Source of the DNA: Escarpia spicata
Taxonomy: Eukaryota > Annelida > Polychaeta > Sabellida > Siboglinidae
Assembly (NCBI GenBank): GCA_963995525.1
Contig: OZ023209.1
Coordinates: 34,207,345-34,271,344, forward strand
Length of the DNA stretch: 64,000 nucleotides
Direction of reading: 5' to 3'
Of this stretch, positions 22,557 to 35,350 are shown one piece after another. Position 1 is the stretch's first letter, and the number at the start of each line of letters is the position of its first letter. The notes beneath the pieces are model-generated. The model searched no databases. It was not told the origin of the DNA and saw only the letters and a list, made by a program, of their open reading frames with translations. Both the position numbers and the translations under genes were made by a program.

Positions 22557-22722
22557 AGGTAGAAACACAAGGAAGAAAGATGAGAACGATACATCTCCAA
22601 GTGGTAGAATCGAACAGGAGAAAAATGCAAATAGAGGACAACCAGAATTTGAGGAAAAGCGCAAAAATTCAACAAATTGTTGTAGCTTCGATGAAGAAAA
22701 TGTCGGCATTACTAAATTATGA
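22557..22722 (+). CDS. SLC22 transporter copy A, exon 10 (C-terminal tail and stop)
   Basis: The acceptor ggtttacag precedes 22557. Phase 2 from exon 9 (GG plus A) fixes the frame GGRNTRKKDENDTSPSGRIE, ending ...DEENVGITKL and TGA at 22720-22722. The tail is hydrophilic, with many Lys, Glu and Asn. That suits a cytosolic C-terminus, which is poorly conserved in this family. Another frame through the same segment stays open to 22735, but the phase does not allow it. No clear polyadenylation signal was seen downstream. Confidence 0.8.
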
Positions 22723-24811
22723 TTACTGCAAGTGAGTACATATAATTAGTTTTAGACAACGACTGAGTGTGAATATGGTGACCTCGACAATGACGTCAGT
22801 CCGTTGTCCACTCCACTGACCAATGACCGTGGCGGTATTACAAACGATGGTTCGGTGGCGAGGATTCAGGAGGCTGACGAAATACGTCAATAACAACACA
22901 ACTTTAGTTTCAAGTCGTTTTACTACAACACAAAAACAAAACATGTCGTTGATAGTGTATTCGCGCAATCACAGACGTTAATGCACACGAGATTACGTAC
23001 GAATCATAATTGTGTATAGGAAACACGTAATATGTACATAGGGTGAAGAAGATGTACACAGTGCACACAACTCACAATATATTACGTTCATTTAACGCGA
23101 AACAGAAAAACTCAGTTAACTTAAATACACAAGAAAGATTTGTCACATCTTAAAACCGGTACCTTTCGATAGCATCCGCACACCGCATCGAAAACGTGTT
23201 CATTTTAGTACCGATACTACTACTTTCCCAAAAGCTCATGGAAAGCTCTCAGTCGTAAACCTTGTTGCGTCTACTTTTGGTGCGATTGCACGTACGTTAA
23301 ACGACTATGGCGAGATCGCCATTAGGTATATCGCAAAGAGAAGGAAAATTGACAGCAATACAAATTTCCCATGTCACAGTCGAGCCAACCGAGACAGCTA
23401 GAAGGTGAAGGAAGGTGTGAAGATATGCGGCGGCGAAAATTTGTCAGTGGTACTGAAACTCCTTTAGCCCCCCTCCCAAAATGAATTTCGTTCCCGCCTG
23501 ACTGATGGGTAGGTGAGTGGGTGGCGGATAGTAAGCAGGTGAGTGCCCGCTTTACTGCTCTGGTTGTTACGGCATCCCCAGCGAGGTTGTGGGTCGATCC
23601 AAATGTGGATAGGGCGAATATTTTCGAGAAGGTCGCTATTAACGGGCCTCTACCTGCGTTATGATAGACGCAGTAAACACGGAAACGCGTAGTCACGCTG
23701 CATGATGCCCTGGTAGTTTGCAATCATCTAGCTCCCCGTGTTTCATAGCCATCCCGCTCGTCTCACGCTAATTTCGTTCTCTTTCGGAAAAACTACCCCG
23801 CTGGCCTGTCTTCACACATACTACGCTCGTTGTGATCGACTCTTTGTGGCCGGTAAATACACCACGTTTCAGACGGTCTCCGTCTGCTTCAGCCTGCTCT
23901 GTTGACGGTTTAAGAGCACCCCTGAGTGTTCAGAGCATATTATGTTTTCTGAAACCTACTGCGGCGTATTTAGCGGCGACTCTAAAGGTCGAGCGTCGTT
24001 CACGGATGTGGGCGACCGTTTGTCATGTCTATTCGGCCAGATGTCGTACGTCTCACGAAAGTTTACTTAAGAAGTGGGCCATATAGAACGGACAGTGAAC
24101 CTATTTTTAAACGCATGCGAGAATTAAACATGTTTTGGTCGTAGGTGATTATTTGGGCATGAGAAGGTTATTTTCACAAAACGGGGATATTCGTTGATGT
24201 GACCAGTGTGTCGAACATGATGGTTAGGGTTGTTTAAACGATTTAAACATATTGTACAAATTGATTGTATAGACGAGCCTAGAAGCCGGGTATGCATGAG
24301 CCGATGCCGTTACATGTTACCAGATTACAGCGTGGTTGTCCTTACAAACTGTTCATCGCGAACTCGTTTTCAATACAAAATCTACTTGACTTTGACGTCT
24401 GTCACCGCAATAGCTGGTGTTTACTAGCGAAAGGTATATACCATTTGAACATTTCGTTAGTGAAACATACAAAGTGTGACCGTTGTTCAAGCTTATATCT
24501 CCAACATATTTATGCTAGGAGTTTTAGAGAATTCTATTAATAAATATTAATAAAATAACGGTGAACAAGCTGTGTAGTTTTGAATTACTGACTGTTTATT
24601 TGGATGAAAGAAAACAACATTTTAGAACTAATTTTGCAACATATTGTTTTATTACTACGTACCTACGTACCACCAGCGGATTGTGTAAACACCACTCCCT
24701 GGCGGATACACCGGATAGTATTCGTTTTTAAATCACTTGTTTTGTTTAAACGACTCTCGTCGGGCTGCGTGATTTCGCACACGCACCTTCGCACCCTCGC
24801 ACGCCCGCAAA

Positions 24812-24893
<82 letters not shown>

Positions 24894-25538
24894 ACATACA
24901 CACATACACACATACACACATACACACATACACACATACACACATACACACATACACATACACACTATCGCTAAGTCTAACCTTTTTTGCAAGTCAAACC
25001 AACCATAAAAGAGCATTAATTGTGTACGTGGAGTGGTAGCACGAAGCTCCCCCCAAAAATGGTCCAGGCTCTTTTGTGTACAAGAAACAGTGGCGCCACA
25101 CCATGGTGTCGAGGCTAATCGTGTGAAATACTACCGGGGATTTTTCATTTCATTTTTAAAACGTGTCTTGACCTAGACAATATTACTATTTGAAATTTGA
25201 GCTATCTTACTTGTAGACTGTATTGGCAATGAATTGATGCATTTTTTTGAAGAATTTAGCGGAGTGATTTTGTGCATTTTTCTTCCCATACCACTGGAGG
25301 GCGTATTGCTATATATACATATTGATCGGAAGCATGGATGCGTGCGTCTTAAAATAGTTACAGGCATGTGACCTTAACGAAACTTGATCCGTATATCAAC
25401 AACATGATGTTAATGGTGGCTGCGAAGAAGTTTCCGTGTTTCATCTATTTGAGTTTTCTTAATAAAACGCTAACATGGCCACCAATAAAAACAACCGTGC
25501 TCTGTCATTTGTTAACTCCATGAATCGTTGCGTTCCAG
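22723..25538. other. Intergenic DNA with a CA repeat, otherwise unassigned
   Basis: The stretch 23150-24100 is richer in GC than its surroundings and has no close repeat elsewhere in the window. I recognise no protein or RNA in it. The rest shows nothing apart from the CA repeat at about 24814-24968. Confidence 0.6.
24814..24968. repeat. (CA)n / (CACATA)n microsatellite
   Basis: Pure CA at about 24814-24888 passes into CACATA repeats. Poly-Thr-His and Cys-Val reading frames over it are artefacts. Confidence 0.95.
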
Positions 25539-26275
25539 GCCCGTATTCTCGAAGAAACAGATTTCGTACGTAAGAAGTTGAGCAAATATAGCGGATTATT
25601 TCTTAGCTGCGAAATTTCGCAAGTTGGTATTCTCGAAAAGCTTACGAATTTTCGCAGCTAAGAAATTCGGAACTTGCGTACGGAAATCTCGCGAGGGTTT
25701 GGTTGCGTTGCAACGGATACGGTCACAATATAGCTACTATGCAAAACATAATGTAGCATTGCCATTGAGATATGTTGATGCATAGGGGCTTAACGCCACC
25801 GAAGCATTTGAACGGAAATGACAGACACAAAACGCAAGCAAGAGGAAGAATTAAACGCCAAGGCCAAGCCAAGCCAGTCAATGTTTACATTACAGAATTA
25901 GGAATTTGTCGCTTCGTCTACGTATCCTCACTGTTACAAAGTACAGTTAGAAGACAACACCTGCATATGTATATGATGTCGATTACTATTCAGACGACGC
26001 GCCGGTGAAGGTGAGACTTAGCGTGATCACTCGGTCATTCTATCGCTCTACTAGCGCACAGTCCATGACCATGGCATGCCGCTAGTATGTCACTAACTTG
26101 ACTAAGTCTATCAAACTCAAACTTCAAAGTTGTAACTTCGTAAGACGTAACCGGAAACAAGGGGCGTGACCAAGGAGGCATGTCTTCCAGTTCCTGATCA
26201 GGATTTCTGGTTTGTTATAAATTGTAATGTAAGAGTACATATGGTTTAATATAGTAGTGACTTGCGGCTGTGCAG

Positions 26276-26315
<40 letters not shown>

Positions 26316-28887
26316 TTCATTTAGCAGGCCCCTAGTACTTGGACTAGGGCGTGTATTTGTTAACTAATTACGTGCTACATTGGCGTAGTAAGCCTAAATA
26401 CTATTGAAATTAAAGTGGAGATTTGTAGGTAAATGTATAAGCTCTTTGTGGATTTATTATTTTGGCCAATGCATATTTAAGCACAAAGCATCATAGGATA
26501 AAACTTGTTGACATTTATACATGCACTCCCGCTACTATTTTTCAAATTTGTGCCCCCATAGTCTACCCACTCTGGATCCGCCCCTGAATATGGACCAAGT
26601 TAGATGATGTGTCTATGTATAGGGCTAAGGTAGTGAGGATAAAGATTATCAAAGAACACCTTTTCATGTACACAGTGCATAATGACATAACAAATAAATT
26701 AAATACACACTATTGCTACTAAACAACTAAAATAACATTTTCTCTACTTACAGCACACATCTATCATCATACGGTTGTATTTAAAATTGAAACATAACAT
26801 ATTTATGATGTGCTACATATGTGTTTTCAGAAATAAAATTGTTGAACTGGAATGACTGCTGTATCCTGAAATTCAAAAATGCAAAAAGATACAACTGGAC
26901 ATGATGCAGCACCAAGATGACAATGTAGCTGCAGAAAAGAAAAATCTAAAGTGGCAAAACAATGTACGAATCATGCATAGCCTGTGCTGTTCCATGTATT
27001 GGTGCTGCAGTGACATCAACATTTGATTGTATTGACATCATGTTCTGCAATGCTCTGCATGGATGTGGCACATTTCTTCTCTTTGCAATGCCTCAAGGAT
27101 ACATTGAAATTCGAACATACTATGAACACCAGGAAGACCACCATCAATTCATATTACATCAATTATACATCAAATACCTTAAATATTAATTCGTGTACGA
27201 ACACCTCATTATACCGACAAGTTTCTTGTTTTCCTATGACATCTGGAATTATTATAATACTTTTCATTAATATCCATTGATTGTTTAAATTATTAACAAT
27301 GGTATTTATTTTTCAAAATAAATTATATAAAGGATTTCTATGATGCAGATCAATTGCTTTGGAAACTATATAAAAAATCAATGACCTGGTGTACTAAGAT
27401 CTACTGATAAAAGCAGTATGTTGGCAATCTTCTTTATACTGATTCAGCTGTTACATTTTGTAAAACAACTACCAAGGTCAAAATAAATGTTATGTCTTCT
27501 GTTGGTACGTCGGTTTGGTGAAAACAGAAATTGGATTATTGGCACCTTGAAAATAGGATGTGCCAAAATGTACAGCAATTTTATATCAGCCCGTAAATGT
27601 CATAGTCAACAATATTTTCCATTTATGACTACCTAGAAAATAGAAACAGACACAATTTATTTCTCCTTAACTATGACTGCTAGGTTGGCATTTGTGTATA
27701 TATTGTTGTATCTGAGGTTTAGTGTATATGCACTATTTCAAAATCAAACTTATTTCAATAATACAGGTGTACTCACACATTTATTTACAACTGTTATGTT
27801 ATTTTGTAGACACAAAAGTAGGTGTATTCAAACGTATTATATATAATATCGTAGTATATATATAAATATATATATTTAATTTTAGACACATATATATAAT
27901 TTATATATATCATTATCATTTACATTATAATAGTTACGTATTTATTTTGGATGGTATTGTCAATGCTTGAATAAATTATGCAATCTATCACGGGTTGTCT
28001 TAATATTGATGCACTTAATATAGCATTTCTCAAGCAGCATATATATCTGAAAATGGCAGCCAACCTTACTTACCTATTAATTTTATGTAGATGTGGTGGA
28101 ACGACATAGTGTACATATGAAACATTAAATACATTTGGCAAAATCTGTGTCCGATGGCCATAATAAATAATAAAAAAAATGAAATATGTTCATATAAAGA
28201 AATAGTGTCTTTTTTACATATTTTTTTATATTAATATATATATATATATTTTCGTGCCATCACTGCAATAATGTGGTCTTCTGATATAGACATTGTGGTT
28301 TCAAGTGTAGTTAAACGTGCCTACACAAATTGTAATTGTGTAGCACGCAGTCAATCTATAAATTACTGCGGTGAATTACTAATCGGTCCCGTTTGTTGGC
28401 TGGTCCCGCTTGTTTATTTTTTATTGTGGAATTTTGCATTGGCTAGCAGTGTAGGCGCGGCGCTGCTTTCAAAGACGGTATTTATGGAATATTTCAGCGG
28501 TCAATAAAAATTAACAAATACACATCAGTGTCATTGAATTACACACAATTTACTCATATGTTTTGCGACGTTGTAACAGCAAATAACTGAGAAATCTCCA
28601 TCTGAATGACTGAAAGCAGTGCCACAAAAGTTACGCGACCTCTTGCGTTGGCGTAACTTTACGATGAAATATACGCCATATTTGCGAATGTTCGTATCGT
28701 AAATGTTTCGAGAATAGCACTTGTGAAAAAATCGTAACTTACGATCTTTTGACGTCATATTTGCGAATGTTCGTATCGTAAATGTTTCGAGAATAGCACT
28801 TGCCAAAAAATCGTAACTTACGATCTTTTGATATTTTTTATATAAAAATGGCGCTAAGAAATTCGTAAGTCGTTAGAAAATACGGGC
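25539..28887. mobile_element. E1: unclassified transposon with GCCCGTATTCTCGAA termini
   Basis: The left end GCCCGTATTCTCGAAG and the right end (reverse complement GCCCGTATTTTCTAAC) form short terminal inverted repeats. CCAG flanks both sides, suggesting a 4-bp target duplication. Left subterminal DNA contains an internal palindrome (TTCTTAGCTGCGAAA ... TTTCGCAGCTAAGAA). Right subterminal DNA has a 79-bp tandem duplication (from 28681 and 28760). No transposase is visible, so it is probably non-autonomous. E2 at 28900-41733 is a second copy. Confidence 0.65.
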
Positions 28888-31800
28888 CCAGCCCCAGTGC
28901 CCGTATTCTCGAAGAAACAGATTTCGTACGTAAGATGTTGCGCAAATATGGCCGATTATTTCTTAGATGCGAAAATTCGCAAGTTGGTATTTTCGAAACG
29001 CTTACGAATTTCCGCAACTAGGAAATTCGCAACTTGCGTACGAAAATCTCGCGAGGGTTTGCTTGAGTTGCAAGGATACGGTCACTGATATTTTGCTACG
29101 TTTTACCGTTTTAACGCTGCTCACGTGTTCCTGGCGGTGAATGAAAAAGAATAACGTAGACAAATTGTCAAGGGAACCTGGTGACTAATCAATATAGCTA
29201 CAATGCAAAACACAATGCAGTACTGCCATTGAGATATGTTGATGCACAGATAATAATAGGCTTAAGGAAGTTAAGCCTTAACGCCAGCGAAGCATTTGAA
29301 CGGAAATGTCAAATGACAGAAACAAAACGCAAACAAGGGGAAGGATGTCAGCTGCCAAGCCTTGCCCGGCCCAAGCCAGGCAATGTTTCCATTAGTCTAT
29401 GATTAGAGAATTAGGAATTTGACGCTCCGTCTACGTATCCTGACTACACTGTTACTTAGTACAGTTACAAAACACCACCTGCGTATGTGTATGATGTCGA
29501 TTAGTATTCAGACGACGCACCGAAGGCGAAGCCGAAGGTGAGATTTAGTTTGATCACTCGGTGTTTCTATTGCTCGGCCAGCCATCATTCCATGGCTATG
29601 TATATGAGTATGCCTGATGCTAGTCTGTCACAAGTCAGTTCATGTACTCTAGACCTAGTTACTTCGTAAGACGTAACCGGAAGCAAGGGACATAACCAAG
29701 GAGGCATATGTCGTCCAGTCTCAGATCATGATTTTTTTTGGTAACCTGTAATGTAGTAAGTAGATGGTTTAATATAGTAGTGACTCGTGACAGTTGTATT
29801 AAACTTAAATATTCATCTAGCAGGCCCCTAGTTCTTGGCCTAGGTCGTGTATTTGAGAACTAATTTTGTGCTACATTGGCGTATTAAGCCTATTTAAAGT
29901 GGACATTTGTCGTAAATGTATAAGCTATTTGTGGATTTATTATTTTGTGGATGCACAACCTATAAAAATGGGATACCCCTTTATGTTTCTCATCATTTTA
30001 TGTTGCCACTTAATATTATTATCTTTACCATTGTTTCAGGTCTTAGACTTAGCATAATGAATGGTTTTAAATAAACAGCGAAAATTATAACACAGGCGTG
30101 CCTCGTGCAGTTACATACAAAAACTATGTTTTAATTATTTATTATTTTAATACAGCAAGTTTGAGCCACCAAGGTAGATCCAGGGGGCACATGTCCCCCC
30201 CTAATACGTTTGGAATGTACCCCCACTAGTTTACTCGTTTGGGTAACTTGACACGAACATGGTCATGGATTTACTGTAGGGTTCTTGGGAGGCTCAGTGG
30301 GGTGCAATAAAAAAAATTTAGAGCCTCAGCCCCCTCCATGTTCACCGCATTTCGAAGCCAATGCGTATTTAAGCACAAAGCATCATAGGATGAAACTTGA
30401 CATTTATACATGCACTCCCTCTACTGAATACAATTGATCTAATTTGTGCCCCCACAGACTACCCACTCTGGATCCGTCCCTGAATATGGACTGTGTTAGA
30501 TGGTATGTCTATGTATAGGGCTAAGGTAGTGAGGTATAACGATTATCAAAGAACAGTCTTTCATGTACCCAGGACATATTGACATAAAAATCAATGCAAC
30601 ACACACTATTGCTACAAAACAACTACAATGGCTTTTCTGTACTGACAGCACACATCTAACATCATCTACCAAATAACCATGATACCACAACCAAAGACTG
30701 AAAACCAGTAGAAATGAAAGGTAATTTACAATATGTGGTCATGGTATGATAAAATATACAGTGTACTCTATCGGTGGTGTTGTTGTCTGGTACATCCTAG
30801 TTATTTTACATGTTATAACATTTTATAAATACTTGTTAGTATGTGCTTTTCCCATGCATCGTATTGACACTAAAGAGTACAACTATGTATAATATGTCTA
30901 CATTTATTATATATGTTTTAGGCATCACCAGTAGCACAGTAAAATACGGTGTGTCTAATAAAGTTGTGTTTAAAAATGAAACGTAACATATTTATGACGT
31001 GCTACATATGTGTTTCCAGAAAGAAAACTGATGGACTGAAATGACTGCTGCATCTTGAAATTAAAATATTCAAAAAAGATACAACTGTACATGGTCAGCA
31101 CAAAGAAGACAATTGTAGCTGCACAAAAGACAAACATAATGTGGCTTAACAATCTGCGAATCATGCATAGCCTGTGCTGCTCCATGTGGTGGTACTGCAA
31201 TAACAATAACATTTGATTGCATTAACATCATGTTCTGCAATGCTCTGCGTGGATATGGCACATTTATTATCTTCGCAATGTCTCAAGGATACATTGAAAC
31301 TCGGATCATACTATAAATACCAGGAACACCACCATAAATACTCACATTACATCAATTACACATCAAATACCTTGAATACTAATTCGTGTACCAACACCTC
31401 ATTATACATACACCTTTCTTGTTTTCCTATGACATCTGGAATTATTATAATACTTTTCATTAATATCCATTGAATGCTTAAATTATTACCAGTGGTATTT
31501 ATTTTTCAAAATAAATTTTATAAAGGATTTCTATGATCCAGATCAATCGCTTTGGAAACTATATAAAAATCAATGACCTGGTGTACTAAGATCTACTGAT
31601 AAAAGCAGTATGTTGGCAATCTTCTTTATACTGATTCAGTTGTTACATGTTGTAAAACAACTACCAAGATCAAAATAAATATTACGTCTTCCGATGGTAA
31701 GTTGTTTTGGTGAGAAAAGAAATTAGATTATTAGCACCTGGAAAATTGGATGTGCCAAAAATATACAGTAATTATTGTATTATATCAGCCCGTAATTTTC

Positions 31801-32608
31801 ATAGTCAACAATATTTTCCATTTATGACTACTTAGAAAATAGAATGTATTTCACCACAACAACTATGACTGCTATGTTGGCATGTGTGTATATAAGTAGC
31901 CTAAATATTAAAACTTATGATGATATTGAAATAATGCAGTTAAAAAACTGATTTTACTAAGTCTTGGATATAACAAATCGCTTGCGATCGGTCAATTTAT
32001 TCATTATATCCTAGGTTGTCATATCTGAAATTTGCTGTATATTAAATTCAAAGTGGGACCAATTCATTTATCAATATAAGCAAAATTCGTTTTAAGCGAA
32101 TTTGTTATATCTGGGGTTTACTGTATATACATTCTTTCAACATCAAACATATTTCAACAGTACAGGTGTACTCACAGATTATATTTACAAGTGTTATTTT
32201 GTAGACACAAAAGTAGGTGTATTCAAACATACTAAATCATGGTATATGGTCGATTCCCACGAAACGTTGGCAAACAGGTTCCAGGGCTATAACTCATTTA
32301 ATATACCAGTTGGAAGGCTGGAATGATGCTGTACGCATACGTCGTCGTTGGGTCTTTCTGGGGAACCCAAATTTTTATATATGTACCATGGAATCTCTGA
32401 GTACTGTCCCCCCAAAATGGGTAATTTTTTAAAACTATATGCCATCAGTACTATAAAACCCATCGTATTATTCGAACAACATATGCAAGGTATACAGTTA
32501 ATGTTTGGCTATAAAGGTTGATGTCTCAAGCATTATTGATCAAAAAATTAAAACTTCAGGTCAAAATCCTGATTTCTCCTGATTATTTTCATGTTGGGGA
32601 ACTTGTCT

Positions 32609-32983
32609 GAAACCGTCCGTCTGCAGTCATTCATATAGGAACATGCAGTACAACAGTTCATTAAATAACACAGATTTCACACTCAATTTGATGCCACACC
32701 TGGATACATAGGTCCTGTGCTGTTTTAAACCAAAAGTGTTGGCTAATAAATTATGTTGAGCGACGAAACCGATGTGGGGAAGTTTTTTATGAAACCATAC
32801 GTCGCAAGTTTGAATAGGCATTGTAAGTAGATATTTGTAGATTAGTAAGAAATATTAATTGTTCATAAATAACACAAAACAAGGTAACTATATGACAAAA
32901 TTGTAATTTGTAGATACATTTCCCTTCGATTTATTTTGCTTTTCTGGTTCTTTGCAACCGTACGTCTCCCGAAACCGTACGTC
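32609..32983 (+). repeat. Left array of GAAACCGTACGTC motifs
   Basis: Four 13-mers in one orientation start at 32609 (GAAACCGTCCGTC), 32791 (GAAACCATACGTC), 32954 (GCAACCGTACGTC) and 32971 (GAAACCGTACGTC). Spacings are 182, 163 and 17 bp. The core CGTACG is palindromic. The DNA between motifs is not obviously repeated. They may be transposase-binding sites. Confidence 0.7.
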
Positions 32984-33051
32984 GGCTCTAACTGCCAGTT
33001 GGTTCATTGGCCCAGTCACCCCATTTATCGTTATTTTCGGGAATCAGATGA

Positions 33052-33710
33052 CGCCAAGCGAAAATAGAAGTTCGGTACCGAACATGGCAAGCCCAATATG
33101 TTGAACACGAGGGCAGAGTCTTCAAGAAGGTGAAACTGACCCAAGTTGTACAAAGTACAAAAGACTTCAAAGACCAACTCATATCTGGCATGGCCGAGTT
33201 CCGTGAGCACTGTCACCGGGTGACTATCCAACATTACCAGATCCGCATCTTGAAGCAGTCCATGGCGGAAAAGACGGAGGCAACGGTCCAGATGGACTAT
33301 GCTGAAAATTGGATGTGCAGATACCAGGACGAAATAACGGCAGTGTGCTATGTTAAGTCCCAGGTGGCCATTCACCCAATGGTGGTACATTTCAAGCAGG
33401 ACGGCAAGCTTTTTTACCAAGAGCTACGTCTAGATTACAAGTGTCACTGCTCACGCTGTTGAAGGAAGTAAATGAAATCCTTCCGGAACTGTCGACTCTG
33501 CACTTCATCACAGACTCACCAACTTCGCCATGCCGGAACCGGACAATATGTGCCCTAGTAGCAAAATGTCCACCACTGTTCGGTCTTAGAGCTTCTTGCA
33601 ACTGGTTGGAGGCTGGGCACAGGAAAGGCCCCTGTGACGGAATGGGTGGTGGCATGAAAAGGACGACTGACAACCTGGTGAAGGCTGGAAGAGTAATCAC
33701 CACGAGCTAA
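33052..33710 (+). pseudogene. DDE-like transposase fragment, frameshifted
   Basis: The first frame (about 33052-33462) reads TVQMDYAENWMCRYQDEITA followed by VCYVKSQVAIHPMVVHF. A second frame (about 33441-33710) continues with LSTLHFITDSPTSPCRNRT and NWLEAGHRKGPCDGMGGGMK. I recall this (D/F)xAEN...TDSP(T/S)...(E)AGHGKGPCDGxGG arrangement from uncharacterised transposon-like proteins of aquatic animals. The spacing of D, D and E would suit a DDE/RNase-H-fold nuclease. A frameshift at about 33455, no start codon and a stop after VITTS make it a remnant. The superfamily is unknown. Confidence 0.6.
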
Positions 33711-33999
33711 CAATTCTGCCACACAAATTCGTGCTAGTGACACGACCATGACCCTCCTGGAGATAACCCTCGAAGTCATCCAGGACTGCAAGGATGAGAT
33801 CGAAACATGGAATGTTCCAGAAGTCCGTGGCATAACGTCTGTCCATGCTGTTGTGGTCCAGTCGTGAAAATCTGCAGTACTTCCTGCTTCAAGGACTGCT
33901 ACTACACGAAGGGCGGAGTGTTCCATCCAACATGGTCTGGTTGGGAGAGCACGCAACTGGCGCTGGAGAGGGGGAGGAGGAGATGGATGACATATAGGT

Positions 34000-34320
34000 G
34001 GTGGTGGAAAGGGTAAAGAGGCAGTTGATGGAGGAGGGGGTGACAGGCATGTGGTGGTGGAAAGGATCGAGAGACAGATGGTGGAGGAGAGGGGAGACAC
34101 AAATGGTGGTGGAAAGGGTCGAGAGACAGGTGGTGGAGGAGAGGGGAGACAAAATTGGTGGTGGAAAGGGTCGAGAGACAGGTGGTGGAGGAGAGGGGAG
34201 ACACAAGTGGTGGTGGAAAGGGTCGAGAGACAGATGGTGAAGGAGAGGGGAGACACAAGTGCTGGTGGAAAGGGTCGAGAGACAGGTGGTGAGGGAGAGG
34301 GACGACAGAGAGGTGGTTCA
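34000..34320. repeat. G-rich minisatellite, about 51-bp unit
   Basis: About six units of the type GTGGTGGAAAGGGTCGAGAG plus ACAG(G/A)TGGTGGAGGAGAGG are present. The plus strand is strongly purine- and G-rich. The proline-rich minus-strand open frames that cover it are repeat artefacts. Confidence 0.9.
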
Positions 34321-34606
34321 AAAGAAGGATGAGAGAGCGGTGGAGCTTTTGGAACATTAAGTTCAAGTTTCATTAATTGTTCTTAAAATTACCTTTCGAC
34401 AAATTACAAAAGTGGTCGGTTAGACTTTAAATAAATAACGTTATGAAAACATATTCATGTTCTATTGTTCAGTATATTAATAAAATGATTGAGAAACACA
34501 TATATGGTACACTCACAGGAATGGTTTTACATTTACACTCGGGTATGTACGTAGACAAAGTTTAAGTAAAAAGTGGTCAGATAATAAAAAAATACTCTAT
34601 TCTACT

Positions 34607-34983
34607 GAAACCGTACATAGGCATGAAAGCGTACGTGTCCGACAGTTTCTTAGTCCACACCTCAATAATTTTGCAAAAGTATATGAAGTAACATCAGCAC
34701 TTGGTATATGTAACCTTTGTACAACCAATTTAAATACTTACATCACGACCTTTTAACAGTTAATACACAATACACGTTATAAGAGGCGGTACATGAAACC
34801 GTACGTCTAAGCGTTTTCTTAATTAGAATAATAAAAATAGGACAGAATCACCTACATATCACTAACTTTTTAGACTGTTGGATATATACCAAAACGTTTT
34901 TAAAACAAGTTACAGTTGTCCAATGGTCTCGCCAGTAATTTATTCCATTGTACTGAAAAGTATATTATATGAAACCGTACACC
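34607..34983 (+). repeat. Right array of GAAACCGTACGTC motifs
   Basis: Motifs in the same orientation start at 34607 (GAAACCGTACATA), 34625 (GAAAGCGTACGTG), 34795 (GAAACCGTACGTC) and 34971 (GAAACCGTACACC). The spacings 18, 170 and 176 bp mirror those of the left array. Most are preceded by (C/T)ATGAAA or CTGAAA. Confidence 0.7.
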
Positions 34984-35350
34984 TGCAAATTCTAAACTGT
35001 CTACAAATTGATAGTTATAAATCAGTGTCAATAAGGTAAACCGTGTTGAAAAGCTCAATGTGTATACCTTGCCATGACTGTATTTTAAAGAAAAAACATG
35101 CATTTCCCTTGTAGTGGTAATATGTAACAGAAAGTCACCTTTATAAAACATCAAGTCTGAGAGAGCGCAAAATACTTCAAAGACACATGTGTTTTGCATA
35201 CATTGAAAATGAAATTTCACAGGTATATGTCAGATGAAATAGTTGTAGCAGTTTCCAAGTAGAGGGACTTGTGTGCAAACGTATTGTTTCAGAACTTAAA
35301 CACTTACTATTTCTTTGATTACTGAACATTCTTCAGGATAGTTCGTTTTC

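Larger units (their letters stand above)
512..22722 (+). other. SLC22-family transporter gene, copy A (exons 3-10 in window)
   Basis: This is the gene-level span. Eight exons can be chained with matching intron phases (2,1,2,0,2,1,0,2), each flanked by GT and AG. The product is a 12-TM major facilitator of the SLC22 family, which moves organic cations, anions or zwitterions such as carnitine across the plasma membrane. Family signatures seen are motif A (GRKK after an Asp-Lys), PESPRWL, DLFRTP, YYGLSLN, FPTEVRN and LPETL. Exons 1-2 should lie upstream of the window. Introns 3, 5 and 7 are large and packed with retroelements. The substrate and the paralogue within SLC22 cannot be told from sequence. 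All eight exons are open with no lesion, so the gene looks functional. Confidence 0.9.

Noticed and set aside
22535..22735. Alternative last exon frame ending ...LLNYDYCK
   Set aside because: Intron phase from exon 9 (phase 2) selects the other frame, which stops at 22722.
23322..23723. 133-residue minus-strand frame
   Set aside because: It has no recognisable motif or start context. It is kept only as an unassigned GC-richer island.
24600..25016. Poly-Thr-His and Cys-Val frames
   Set aside because: They cover a CA repeat, with no coding-like flanks.
26962..27280. Small frames inside E1 repeated in E2 (also 28271-28507 and 41120-41368)
   Set aside because: Similarity between copies reflects the shared transposon DNA. 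The frames contain different stops and indels and show no known domain.
33555..34373. 272-residue proline-rich frame on the minus strand
   Set aside because: Most of it is the complement of the 51-bp G-rich minisatellite, and the rest is antisense to the transposase fragment.
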